Positions 1 to 9,743 of a DNA stretch of 57,316 nt are shown one piece after another. The position numbers and the translations under genes are program-made. The stretch comes from Candidatus Aalborgicola lynettensis (lineage in GTDB: Bacteria; Pseudomonadota; Gammaproteobacteria; Burkholderiales; Burkholderiaceae_C): the NCBI GenBank assembly GCA_016719405.1, contig JADJZE010000026.1, positions 1 to 57,316 on the forward strand, read 5' to 3'. Below the pieces are notes generated by a model. The model was not told the origin of the DNA, ran no database searches, and was given only the letters and a program-made list of their open reading frames with translations. How positions within the stretch are numbered: the stretch's first letter is position 1; each line of letters opens with the position of its first letter.

Positions 1-156
1 TGGCATTACCGTTGCGTCCGATAAGCTCCCGAACACCTGCGCTGGCAACCGCGCCTCACTGCGGTGCGTCGACGCTGACAATGGTCAGCGCCACGGCCCG
101 CGGTGAAGTGAAAAACAGGCAAGGCACCCATTACAAACGTTGAGCGATCGGGTGCT

Positions 157-1735
157 ATGCAAAACATTGAGGTCTACAGAGGATCAGCCGGAACCGTCCA
201 AACGCATTCGCGCTGCCGAATACGTCCGCATGTCCACGGAGCATTAGTACTCCGCGAAAACCAGGCCGACAAAATCCGGGATTACGCCCGGCTCCAAAGG
301 TATTGAAATCGTTCGCACCTACCCCGATGATGGCAAAAGCGGTCTCAAATTGGCGGTCGTCTGTCCCTCAAAAACTGCTCAAGGACACAGGAATGCTTCC
401 GTCAAGCTTCCAAGTGGTACTGGTCTGCGACGTCAGCCGCTGGGGGCGGTTCCGGGATGCCGACGAATCGGCTTATTACGAATGCTCTGCTCCAAAGCGC
501 AAAGACATTCAGGTCCGGTACGTAGCGGAGCCAGTTCGAGCAACGACGGATCCCCGGTGTCCACCAACGTCAAGAGACGTCAAGCGCGCGATGGCCGGTG
601 AGTACAGCCGGGAACTGTCCAGCCAAGGTGTTCGCAGGTAAGGTGCCGACTGGATGAGCTGGGGTACCGCCAAGGGGGCCTGGCGGTTCTGGGCTGCGGC
701 GCGCGCTCCTAGACCAGACAGGATCAATCAAATCGGAACTGGCGCGCGGCGAGCACAGGCCTGCCAGACAGACCGGGTGATCTTGATGCCGGGCCGGACG
801 TTTCGAAATTGGAAATTGTGCTCCAAATCTACCGATGGGTTCACGGATGACAGCCTGGGCTAGTCGGAAATCGCGGTTCGTCTAATCAAGCAGGGCGTCC
901 ACACAGACCTAGGTCGTTCGACTGGACCCGGGCCTCCGTGCGAATTGTTGACCAACGAAAAGTACATCGGTAACAACGTCTACAACCGGATGCAGTTCAA
1001 GCTGAAAATGCTCCGCGCTGATCAATCACCCGGACATGTGGGTCCAAAAAAGAGTTGCGTTTAAGCCATCGTACCGCCGGAAGTATTCTACGGCCCGGAG
1101 GGCATCGTTCGCGGGCGCACGGTGTCACCGTTACAACGGCGAGGAGTTGATTGAAAGGCGACGCGACCTCTTCGTTGAACACCGTGGCTTTTGCCGGGGC
1201 TGATCATCGATGAGACGGAAGGGACCTCCTCATCCGGCCTACATCCCACAGATTGGAAGCCTGATTCAGGCCTACCAGAAAGTGGGGTTTACGCCCGACC
1301 GGGACTACCGGTATTTGGAAGCCAACCAGTTTCTCAGGCGACTCCACCCACAAATCGTGGCACAGACAGAAAATCAATTGGCGAGCTGGGCGGCACGCAT
1401 TCGAGCGCGACCCGCCACCGATCTCTCCTGGTCAATCAGAATTCACAGTGTCACTGGTACTGGCGCGCTGCCAAACCGACGGCAGGCGCAATCGATGGAA
1501 AGTGCGGTTCGACACCAGTTTGGCCCCAGACATCACAGTGGCGGTACGGCTGAACCATACCAACGACGCTCCGATGGATTACTACCTCCTGCCGCGTTTG
1601 GATTTTGGGCTCCCGCGCATCAGTCTGGCCGATCGCAACGCGCTATCGAAATTGAGGGCTACCGCTTTGACTACCTGGACTATTTCTACGGTATGGCCCA
1701 ACGCACCCGCATCCGGAGAGCACGTCGCGACCAAA
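157..1735 (+). pseudogene. Decayed large serine recombinase
   Basis: Fragments in all three forward frames, read in order, rebuild a large serine recombinase. The N-terminal part (about 200-260) reads AEYVRMSTEH, the usual start of the catalytic domain. Further on come VSRWGRF and DADES near 440-470, RAMAGEYSRELS near 590-620, the recombinase-domain phrase NEKYIGNNVYNR near 955-990, and a C-terminal segment ending near YGMAQRTR. An in-frame stop follows the first motif and at least five frame changes are needed, so it cannot be functional. It heads a run of decayed genes and is of a different subtype from the recombinase at 14833. The reconstruction is by eye from family knowledge; the limits are approximate. 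Confidence 0.8.
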
Positions 1736-1756
1736 ATGCACCACCGGAGCGTTTGC

Positions 1757-2620
1757 GCATGATCCCCGTTGACCGAGATCGAGGTGCTCAACCCTCGTGA
1801 CCCGGAACAAAGGGCAGGTTTCGATCAGATCGTTGAGAACATCAAATCAGTCGGACTCAAAAGGCGATCACCGTGACTCCACGCCCGGGTGATGACGGCG
1901 GTGAGAAGTATCTGCTCGTTTGTGGCGAGGGAAGACTCAAAGCCTTCTGGCCTAAGGCGAGACCACCATTGCGGCCCTGGTAGTCGACTTCAGTGATGAA
2001 GACGCCTTCATCCAGGTATGGTCGAGGAAATTTATCCGCCCGTCGCAAATCAGCCCCCCGAAACTACTGGCAGGCATCCAGCAACTGGTGGCCAAGGTTA
2101 TGACAAGACAATCGCCAAGAAAACTGGTCTGAGTGTCGAATACGTTCAAGGGATCATGCTGCTCATAAAAAATGGAGAGGAACGTCTGATGGTGGCGGTG
2201 GAAAGTGGCCACATACCGCTCGACGCTGCGTTGGCAGCCCATAGTGGGCGCTGGAAACAGCAATGAGGCGGTGCAAGACGCCGCACTGCAGAAGCCTACG
2301 AATCTGGTCTGCTGCGCGGGAAGCGCTATTCAGGCCCGCCGGGTGATCGAAAAGCGTCAGACCTTTGGGAGCACCTTGGGCCGGGGTACGCCACGTGTGG
2401 CGGTGGACATCACGGCCTCAAGCCTGGTCAGAGCGTATCAAAGGTCGAAGGCAAAAGCTGAATGGTAAAAAAGCAGGTGCCGCCCAGCAACCGCCTCCTT
2501 TTTGTGATCGGCGCCTGGGGGCAACTCCTGGCCAATGAGAACTTCACCAACTGCTTCGGGCCAGGGGTTTGGACACCTTACCGACGTACCTGGCCGAGCG
2601 TGTGTGGCCGAGAGCCTGAT
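1757..2620 (+). pseudogene. Decayed ParB/RepB-like protein, first copy
   Basis: Frame-hopping translation gives IPVD then EIEVLNPRDP, IVENIKSVGLKKAITVTPR and LLVCGEGRLKAF, which is a ParB-type N-terminal nuclease/CTP-binding fold (the GEGR box is typical). Downstream are RRVIEKRQTFGSTLGRG and, in another frame, LLFVIGA...LLANENFTN, resembling the C-terminal part of RepB-like plasmid partitioning proteins that accompany large serine recombinases in proteobacterial islands. Several frameshifts and stops interrupt it. It directly follows the decayed recombinase, which fits the usual recombinase-ParB-ParB gene order (recalled, not searched). Limits are approximate. Confidence 0.7.
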
Positions 2621-2621
2621 G

Positions 2622-3497
2622 GCGCAACTTGCCCCTCGCGACCCTGCTTGATCCGCTTTCCATTCCACTTGACCAGGGTCTGCCGTCCCGCAAAGCGCTC
2701 TCCAGAATATTGACCGCGAAAATTCATGCAAGTCCGGACTCCATCAAGGCAGGTCGGATTAATAGGCCACTCACGGTGGGGCACGCCGATACGAAACGGG
2801 GTACCGCGCGTCCTGCTCGACGGACATCTGCGACTGCTGGCGCTCAGGTCGCTGGAACACACCGAAAAACCGTGCCTGGAATCCCACGGATGACAGAAAG
2901 CTACACCTACAACACCAAAATCAACCGGCTGTCATCCATTCAGAACATGTGATGCTGAATCGGGCCGTCGAAAAAGGTGTTACGGCACGGCGTCTGGCCG
3001 ACGCTCTGGATCTGGACATTTCGACCATCACCCACAAGCTCAATTTGCTTGATGGCATCTTCGCCGGACCGCCATCGCTTCTGAAAGATCAGCAATTTGC
3101 GGCCGACCTTGGCACCATTTTGAAAAAGATGAACCAATGCGCCAAGTGGAGTGTGTTGGGTGTTGGTGGACGCCAACTGTCACCTTGGCGGCTACGCGAA
3201 TGCACTGTATGCAGCGACACCGGCGAACCAACTGGTGGATGCCGTCGTAGGCAAAAAGTCGCAGGTGTGAGTCCGACACAGATGGCCAACATGGAACGCG
3301 AAATGGGAAGCCTTCAAGAGCAATACAAGCTTACCGAACAAAACTTCAGCCAAGATGTTTTTAATTTGCTTCTTGCGAGCAAGTTTTTGACCAAATGGCT
3401 GGAAAACGCCGGGTCAACGATACCTTCAGCAGCACTATCCGGAGATTTTGACGGAACTCAAATTCATCGTGGAATGCGAGGTCACTCCGACGCATAA
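2622..3497 (+). pseudogene. Decayed ParB/RepB-like protein, second copy
   Basis: The reading LLDPLSIPLDQ, then LLDGHLRLLALRSLEHTE in another frame, ESYTYNTKINRLSSIQ, and a long in-frame HTH stretch AVEKGVTARRLADALDLDI-STITHKLNLLDG identify a second ParB-like protein with a RepB-type C-terminal domain (QEQYKLTEQNFSQDV). The longest intact piece is about 2949-3497. At least three frameshifts are present, including one after LNLLDGI and one in the region CAKWSVLGVGG. The HTH part is better preserved than the N-terminus. Function in the intact family would be partition or transcriptional control of the element; here it is a relic. Confidence 0.7.
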
Positions 3498-3545
3498 ATG
3501 GATGCCAGCAGCGATTTTTGAATTCGCCTGCAGCGCGAGGCCTAC

Positions 3546-4880
3546 ATGGCGGAACTATGCCCAATCAACGCCCGGTGAGGATCATGTCGATGACGACCCG
3601 CCCGATACCCATCAGGCCCCGCTGCCCAGTCCCATCTGCCTGTGGCTTGGTTGGCGATGTGGCCAGGGCGGGCAGTGAGAACATCTGAAGCCAACACCTA
3701 GGCGATAGCGGCCAATTTCATGGCGTACTTGTCGTGCGCCATCGGCGTGGTCCGTACCTGCCGGTTGGCAACACCTGGCACCATGCGCGGCTGTTTATCC
3801 TGCACATTGGTCGATCTGGTCGTGGCCGCAAGGGGATGCGGTCTCTGGTCAACCGCCTGGATACCGCACTGCGTCAACTGCGGGAAGGTGCCGCTCCGCC
3901 AATCCACCGGGGTGGTCTGTCAGCCGAGAGGGATTGGTTTCACTGTTTCATGACGGCTACAAACAGGGTAAGCTGGAGGTCCCAGCCATTCTGGACAAGC
4001 GATTGTGGGTCGTCGAGTCGGAATTTGCCAATGTTCTGCATCGGGGCGGCGCGAAGCAACACCTTGTCAGCGGCACTGCGCGACTGCTGGGATGGCGTTT
4101 TGCCTCAAACCCAGCCACCAAGTCGAATCGCCTGTATGCAAGCCATCCCCGCTTGTGTTTAAGTGGGGCGATCTCACCAGTGAGCTTCTGGCACTGATGC
4201 GCGCACGTGAGCTGACAAACGGCTTTGCCAACCGATTCTTGATGCTTTGGGCTGAGCGGGATAAAGTCGTTCCGTTTCCCAAAGCAACGCCACAGGACTC
4301 TCCGTGGACGCATTGAGCGGTCGAATGCTCGGCGTCTTGGATTTTGTCCAAGCCGAACGTGTCACGGAACGCGATCACATGCGGATCGAACTGACCGCAC
4401 AGGCGCAAGGTATTTATTCGCAGTTGTATCGCGGGGAGCTGATCGACGACAGCGCTGGTGAGCGCGTCAATGCGTTACTGGAACGTCGCGCGCCGATGTT
4501 GCTGCGTTGGCCATGATTTTTTGCCTTATGCGACCTGCAAACTCAGATTGACGTGCAACACATCCCAGGCAGCCATGGGATGGATTCGCCATGGGGTCGA
4601 ATCAGCCAAATTCGTGTTCGTCAAAGCCACCGACGCAGCAGACTCGGATCGAACCAATGCGGCGGTCAAAGAAAATTGTGTGGATTTTCTGCGGGTTAAA
4701 GGGACGGCGACCAGGTGGCAAATCACCACAGAGTGTTTTCAGGGGCATGCATCCAAGGCCACCATTGATGCGGCCATCGAAGGCTGCTGCTGGCCTCGCC
4801 ACCTCAAATAACGGTTCAGTCCGAACCGCGCATTCAGGGTGCGCAGGGGCGTCAAGACAACATCTATGCTTTGTCGGTCG
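3546..4880 (+). pseudogene. Decayed DUF3987 (YfjI-like) replication-associated protein
   Basis: Pieces in different frames read GPYLPVGNTWHHARLF and GRSGRGRKGM near 3750-3840, KLEVPAILDKRLWVVESEFAN near 3970-4030, NRLYASHPRLCLSGAI near 4125-4170, ELLALMRARELTNGFANRFL near 4186-4245, and MRIELTAQAQGIYSQLYRGE near 4380-4440. This order matches DUF3987 proteins of plasmids, phages and islands, often linked to helicase/primase functions. The N-terminal nucleotide-binding part is poorly readable. Frameshifts are scattered through the whole length. The gene follows the two ParB relics, as expected in the same element family. Confidence 0.7.
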
Positions 4881-4936
4881 GCAGGCCAGTTTACGCAATC
4901 GAAAAATAGACATCAATCGCCAGCGCGCAGGAAATA

Positions 4937-5020
4937 CTTCGCATTCTTCGCAACAGCTGCGAAGAATTATTCAGATGCAACCTGTTGAATTGAAAGAATT
5001 AATTCTTCGCACACTTCGCA
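4937..5020. repeat. Iteron-like CTTCGCA repeats with a 10-bp palindrome
   Basis: The heptamer CTTCGCA occurs at 4937-4943, 4946-4952, 5005-5011 and 5014-5020, and inverted at 4958-4964. The second direct and the inverted copy form a perfect palindrome with 10-bp arms (4943-4952 and 4958-4967) and a 5-nt spacer. The stretch lies just 3' of the DUF3987 relic, where intact elements may carry replication or regulatory sites. A function as origin iterons is inference; the repeats may also be part of the decayed C-terminal coding region. Confidence 0.5.
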
Positions 5021-5099
5021 GCAAATATCAGAACTACATGGCAACGCTCAGTTTGCCTGGCGATAAGCAATCTAGACGCGCGGTTGAGCAGCTCAGCTG

Positions 5100-5957
5100 A
5101 TGGATACGACACCCCGGCATTTTGGAAATGCGGTACAGCCCCAAAAGCACCTCCAGCATTGGAGCCCTGTTTGGCAATTCGCTTAACCATAGTGCCACCA
5201 CACCTTGGACAAGGTGGCTCTTTGCTCAATGACAGAGGCTGTTGACGTTGCACGGCAGTCATCTTGTTGTTTTGTCCTGATGTCCTTGCGGCACGGGCTC
5301 GCTCCACCATTTTGCCAGCGCATGGCCATCAATCAAATCAATATTGCGCCCTTCGGCAAATGCTTTTGCATCGACCGTGAAGATGCCAGTAGTGACTACG
5401 AAGCCACCTGTGGCACCCTCTGCCGACATGACTCCGAACAGTTCCCTCACCACATTCACGGAAACTTTATATGCTCGCCACTGCTTGCACGTTGGACAAA
5501 AAAGACTTCGTTGCCTTTTTTGAGCTTCAAATCGATTTCCGCCGTCGGCACCACCACCACCGGTTTCGGTAACGGAATATGCCCCACAGCCAAACGCTTC
5601 ACCAACCAACAGTTCAAAATCGCGCCACGACATACACCACGCAGTTACTTCACCTGGCTTGCCGCTAGCAACGTCATCAATCAACCAAACGCGCGTCTGC
5701 CTAAAATGATACAACCGCGCCAGCTAAGAGCAACAGGAGGAACAATGTATTGGCCGATTGACGCTAGTGTTTGGTTACTTGACCAACGACCATCAGCCAA
5801 CCTGACCGGTACAGCTACAGCCACCAGCTTCCGGCGGTCGCATACCTGTGCAACACAACATACGCGATGCCCGCCAAGCCTGTCCGGCCCGCAAGGCAAC
5901 AGCGCGCTGCCACCTCAAACACCAACCCCAGTGCGCCGCCATCTTTTTCCGTGCCAT
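5100..5957 (-). pseudogene. Decayed Mrr-type restriction endonuclease with topoisomerase zinc ribbon
   Basis: On the minus strand the gene starts with MARKK near 5957. An unbroken stretch 5259-5714 reads MSWRDFELLVGEAF, TETGGGGADGG, CKQWRAYKVSV, VVRELFGVM and GGFVVTTGIFT, the core of Mrr_cat nucleases (the GGADGG and Q/CKQW region carries the catalytic D...QxK type site). Beyond it, in another frame, PPCPRCGGTMVKR and GSNAGGAF match a C-terminal topoisomerase-type zinc ribbon with its second cysteine pair lost. The membrane-spanning N-terminus is scrambled. In the intact family this would cut modified or foreign DNA. Opposite in orientation to the other relics on its left. Confidence 0.75.
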
Positions 5958-6014
5958 TTTTCTCCCTTGCGTTGATGTTCTATTTTTACATCGACCGGTA
6001 ATGTCGAACAAAAA

Positions 6015-6041
6015 AAACCCAGCGATTTGAAGGCTGGGTTT
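6015..6041 (-). terminator. Rho-independent terminator, leftward
   Basis: A perfect 9-bp inverted repeat (6015-6023 and 6033-6041) with a 9-nt loop is followed on the minus strand by a run of T. It would stop leftward transcription coming from the GmrSD relic and lies just upstream of the Mrr relic. Confidence 0.75.
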
Positions 6042-6339
6042 GAAAAGCCTCTTGCGGGCTCCGCGCTCGGGGAGGGTAAAGCACGGGGGTGTTAAACCCC
6101 AGGTCGTAGTGTAGTCGTTGAAGACTAGTCAATTTATTGGAGCTACGCAAACCGGGCGGCTCGCAAAAATAAGGATCGGTACTTGCCGCGCACATGAAGC
6201 GTCGCGCAAGCGGTCGTCCCGCGATGTTCAAATGAAGTCGGCGACCCACTTCGGGTTGCACGGTCTTGTTGTCTTACGGGTTTCATCAAGCCTGCCCTTG
6301 ACGTGAGTTGTTGTGGTGTCGGGTGCTTTGCTGACTGAT

Positions 6340-7330
6340 GCGGTTGGCAGCACTTCAAGAACCCAGTGTTTTTGAGCACGCCGACAGGCCGTTTCTGTCG
6401 ATCAATAAGCATCGCCGGTGTCCATTTGTCTTCCGAGAGCGGACTACCTGAGTCAGGACCGAAGGGTGATGCGATACCCTTGCCCTTGAAGTACACATTC
6501 TTCTTCTTGGCAGAAGTCGTAGTTGCTGGCGGACGAGTTCTTGTTCCGGTCCAAGCGGAACTAAGTTAGCCAGGCGGTGTGTCCACGATTCCGGTCGCGC
6601 TCATCGGGGAACCACTGGAGCCAGTCCGAACCATTCGGCGGTGTTTGCGGCAGTACGTGCTCCAACGACACCGCGTTCTACAGTTGTACCCCGGGGCCCG
6701 CACCATGATTCAAGACGCAAGACCGGCGCCAGCCGTGCTTTGCGCACGTCGTCGTAAACGTCGCCCATCGAGTGCCGCGACGAACTTACGCTTTTGCGTC
6801 GGTCAGAACAAGCGTGGTGACTCAGCCAGATCTCCTTTGAAGGTATCCGGTTCGATTTCCTTGGTAAGCGCGGCGTAGGTTTCCCGATGCGCTCGTTGAT
6901 GCCCACCTTAGTGACCAGCAAAAATGAGTCCAGCCGTTCCAGTGATTCGAAGAATTCCGCGAGCAGTTTGGGTTTTTGCCGGAAACTCTTGGGAAATACA
7001 CCAGTTACCGAGGGCACCCGGTCTTTAAAGTCCGCGGTTGAGCCAGGACGGGTGTTCGTTGATCGTCTCGGCTTGCTCGGTGGCCTCGAAGTCAGCGTCG
7101 CGCACGAAAGTCCCACACTTCGGCGTGGGGCTTGGCACCAACCTTGTCGATCGGGTCGAAGGGGCCTTGTATTCAGTAACGTGCTCCTGGAACTCCTTGA
7201 CCGGTGGGTGGCCACTGCTTTTTCTTGGCGTAGATGCTGCGGATGTGGCCGAACAGGTCTCCAGAATGCGTCTCGGCCAGTGCGTTTCAATCTGGCTCCA
7301 CTCTTTGGCGTAGGCACGGCTCTTAACGTC
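6340..7330 (-). pseudogene. Decayed GmrSD-type (DUF262/DUF1524) restriction endonuclease, C-terminal part
   Basis: Minus-strand frames read, in order, AYAKEWSQIETHWP, VKEFQEHVTEYKAP, LAEFFESLERLDSFLLVTKVGINERI, DVYDDVRKARLAPVLRLESW, a degraded VEHVLPQ-like site followed by NTAEWF, then YFKGKGIASPF and LSEDKWTPAMLIDRQKRPVGVLK near 6350-6495. This is the second half of DUF262/DUF1524 proteins, which carry an HNH-like motif and cut modified DNA in type IV defence. The first half is missing: the reading frame is joined at about 7330 to an unrelated phage-type gene start. Multiple frameshifts; not functional. Confidence 0.7.
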
Positions 7331-7441
7331 GCCTGCCGTGGTGCGGATCTTGACGGCATAGGTGCGCCACTGCTGGTACTGCGACGCGTCAGTGAAGCAG
7401 CCCGGGTGATAAGCCTGTGCTGTGGATAAAGAGGCATTCAT
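7331..7441 (-). pseudogene. Truncated 5' end of a phage-type gene, fused to the GmrSD relic
   Basis: An ATG at 7441 with a good Shine-Dalgarno (AAGGAG) follows the stop of the next gene upstream by 12 nt, so it is the last gene of the leftward phage-like set. The first 37 residues (MNASLSTAQAY, then QYQQWRTYAVKIRTTAG) resemble the start of a small phage/ICE protein. The frame then runs without a stop into GmrSD sequence (from DVKSRAYAKEW) to 7025. The original 3' part is lost. Function unknown. Confidence 0.55.
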
Positions 7442-7453
7442 GGCTGGCGCTCC

Positions 7454-8128
7454 TTACTGCGCCCAGGCGGGTTTGCCAGAGACTGGCGCGCGCTGCGGCC
7501 CTGGCGCTTGGTGTGCTGGTGGTGTTCCTGCACTTTGGGCCGAAGGGGCTTGTGGTGCTGAATTGGCTGGAGCTTGTGCGCCGGGTGCCAATTTCGATGG
7601 CACACCAAACGTACGTGCGTAGTCCGGGTGGTCAGGCTCAATGGCCATCTTGACCACGTTGCGGTCGTCACCCCGGTCGTCCTTTTCGATGTCCACACGC
7701 ACCACAAACTCCAACCCGTCGAGATCAACAAAGCCTTGGATGCGCCGGGCAGCGGCAGCTTGTGGGCCGTTGTCCTGCGGCAGGAAGTTTCTGGCGCTGT
7801 TCAGTGCGGCGCGCACGAAGGTTCTGCCCATCTGCGTCCAGGTTGGCCCTTTGGGTGAGTACAGCCCAATGTTCGACCACATCTTGCGTTTGGCATATTC
7901 GCCACCGGTGATGACAAACTCGGCTGCCAAATAGACCGCACCCGTCTTGGATGACTGGGTGGGGTAGCCATCCGACCAGCCTTGACTGGCGTCGTAGTGG
8001 CCACCGGGTTTGAGTGTCATCAGCACCGGCACGAGAGCACCCTTGGGGATCAGGTTAAAACCCGACTGCTGGGCTTCGGCATCGTTGAAATCAGACCACG
8101 CATTGGCTGTCATGTTGTTGTCGTTCAT
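7454..8128 (-). CDS. DUF669-like phage protein, probable ssDNA-binding role
   Basis: 224 aa. The N-terminal half has the layout of DUF669-type phage proteins: a short start, then FNLIPKG, later GAVYLAAEFVITGGEYAKRK followed by MWSNIGL, near residues 60-90. The C-terminal 50 residues are rich in Pro, Ala and Gln and look unstructured, ending KPAWAQ, like the acidic or flexible tails of SSB-like proteins. It sits directly after a RecA-like ATPase (5-nt gap), a pairing seen in phage recombination modules. Assignment is by pattern only; a different phage protein family is possible. Confidence 0.55.
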   Translation of the reverse strand: MNDNNMTANAWSDFNDAEAQQSGFNLIPKGALVPVLMTLKPGGHYDASQGWSDGYPTQSSKTGAVYLAAEFVITGGEYAKRKMWSNIGLYSPKGPTWTQMGRTFVRAALNSARNFLPQDNGPQAAAARRIQGFVDLDGLEFVVRVDIEKDDRGDDRNVVKMAIEPDHPDYARTFGVPSKLAPGAQAPANSAPQAPSAQSAGTPPAHQAPGPQRAPVSGKPAWAQ

Positions 8129-8133
8129 TTGAA

Positions 8134-8979
8134 TTACTCCTTGGAATCAGTGAGGGTTGGGGTTTGTGGGTGCTGTGCAGGGGTGCCAGTGCCAGCGCAC
8201 TTGGCGATGAGCGCACCCAAGTCGGGCGGCTCCAGCAGGTCAAGACGACCGCTGCGGTCTTTTGCGGGAAACGAATACGGGTTGATCGTCTGGGTGACAA
8301 ATGCCCGGTACGAGCTACCGTCATCAGCCTTGATTTCAGCCAAGGTCACCACCTCGTCCACGATGCCCGGGAGTTGCAATGCGGTGGCACTGCCCTCAAT
8401 CTGAGGAACAAACACCTTGCGGCCGAAGTCGTCGGTCTTGCAGTCGAGGATGGCCACGAACACCACGTTCTTGCCACGGGCGTGCTGCAAATGGGTCAAG
8501 GCGGTGACCATTTCCTGGCCCAGCAAACCATATGCACCTCGCGAATCCGGCTTGCCCGTTCGGTCAGAAAATGCCGCTGGCTGGCTCTTGGCCCAGTTAA
8601 AGCAAAGCCGCGAGAGCGCCGTGATGGAGTCGCAGAAGTATGTCTGGTACTTGTCCAGGCTGGCTGGGTCGCCATAAACCGAGCAGACATGGTCAAAGTG
8701 CGCCTGCGAAAACGGTGACTGCTCTGGTAGCGCCGGATTGGGCCCCGCCAGATAGACCACCAGATCGCGAAACTCGGGCCAGGTGCGCGGCCGCAGACAG
8801 TCGCCATCCCAAGTGGACACCGATAAGTCACCAGCCTCCAAGTCAATGAACAAGGTGGAATGGGTGTCGAGGGATTTGAGCTGGGTCGTTTTTCCGATGC
8901 CACTCACGCCCAGAATGACGATCTTGACCCCACGGCGCTGGGTGCGACGCTGATCGGCAGTGATGATGGGAAGCGCCAT
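8134..8979 (-). CDS. P-loop ATPase of phage type (AAA_24/Sak4-like)
   Basis: 281 aa. A Walker A motif GVSGIGKT lies at residues 24-31, followed by TLFIDLEAGD and a Walker B-like hydrophobic stretch later (NVVFVAILD). Phage nucleotide-binding proteins of this length, with the ATPase core at the very N-terminus, include Sak4-type RecA-like proteins that act in homologous recombination with an SSB partner. The gene is in a leftward set between the BRO-type gene (adjacent, no gap) and the DUF669-like gene, which supports a DNA recombination or repair role. Which branch of the family it belongs to is inference. Confidence 0.75.
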   Translation of the reverse strand: MALPIITADQRRTQRRGVKIVILGVSGIGKTTQLKSLDTHSTLFIDLEAGDLSVSTWDGDCLRPRTWPEFRDLVVYLAGPNPALPEQSPFSQAHFDHVCSVYGDPASLDKYQTYFCDSITALSRLCFNWAKSQPAAFSDRTGKPDSRGAYGLLGQEMVTALTHLQHARGKNVVFVAILDCKTDDFGRKVFVPQIEGSATALQLPGIVDEVVTLAEIKADDGSSYRAFVTQTINPYSFPAKDRSGRLDLLEPPDLGALIAKCAGTGTPAQHPQTPTLTDSKE

Positions 8980-9741
8980 TTAAGCCACCTCTTTCATCTG
9001 ATCGATCACCGCCGGATTCCAGAGAATCTGGTAACCCGAGTGGCCATTGCGCGAGTACGGCAGGGCTTCGCCCCACGCCTGACCGGCCTCAGTCAACTCC
9101 CATTCGTCACGGTCATTGCGCAGTTGCAAGCCCATCGCAGCCAAGCGGGCATTAACGCTTCGAGCGGCCATGCCCAATTGGTGGCCCAGCTTGGTCGGGT
9201 TCATTGCTGCGATTGGCTCGTCATTCGCAGGCAGGGCACGACGCATGGTTTCAATGGAAAGGCCCGTGTTCTCGTGAATGCAGGTCAAGGTGGCAGCCAT
9301 GGCGATGCCATGCTTGACACCGGGAACCTTGGCCACCGCTTCTCCAATCAGTAGCAGTGATGACACCCGATCCTGGGTTGGCGATGGCAATGCGGCCACC
9401 GACGTGGCTGACGCATAGGACCCTGTCTTGCGAATTGACGGGATGACTTCGTGTGTAACCCAGCGTTTGAAGCGCTTGGCTGCCTCCTTGGTGCTTCCCA
9501 GGATCAGCGCATACAAGCCGTATTCACTGACATGGTTGGCACGCTGCGCGCGACCAAGGTTGTCGATGACCTCCATTTTCTGGAGGTCATCACTGTCCAC
9601 ATGGGTTTTGAGTGCCTGTGAGGGATTCCCCAATTCCAGCACCTGGCATACGTCAATGACATTGAACCAGGGCTGGCCAGCAGCATCCAGGTTGACACGC
9701 AGGGCATGACTTTCAAATTCAAAGGGAATGATTTGGGACAT
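8980..9741 (-). CDS. BRO-N domain antirepressor-like protein
   Basis: 253 aa. Residues 1-110 fit a BRO-N domain: FNVIDVCQVLELGNPSQALK, then SEYGLYALILGSTKEAAKRF and WVTHEVIPSIRKTGSY, the most conserved stretch of the domain. The C-terminal half (residues 140-250) resembles the KilA-C/antirepressor part with a likely winged-helix (GHQLGMAARSVNARLAAMGLQ). Such proteins bind DNA or repressors in phages and islands. It lies 2 nt from the preceding gene's stop and abuts the ATPase gene, so it is probably cotranscribed with them. Confidence 0.85.
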   Translation of the reverse strand: MSQIIPFEFESHALRVNLDAAGQPWFNVIDVCQVLELGNPSQALKTHVDSDDLQKMEVIDNLGRAQRANHVSEYGLYALILGSTKEAAKRFKRWVTHEVIPSIRKTGSYASATSVAALPSPTQDRVSSLLLIGEAVAKVPGVKHGIAMAATLTCIHENTGLSIETMRRALPANDEPIAAMNPTKLGHQLGMAARSVNARLAAMGLQLRNDRDEWELTEAGQAWGEALPYSRNGHSGYQILWNPAVIDQMKEVA

Positions 9742-9743
9742 GA

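Noticed and set aside
4937..5020. CRISPR array
   Set aside because: The repeats are only 7 bp and irregularly spaced; no array of 25-40-bp repeats with unique spacers exists anywhere in the window.
5205..5975. A 256-codon open frame on the plus strand
   Set aside because: It lies opposite the Mrr relic; the recognisable Mrr and zinc-ribbon motifs are on the minus strand.
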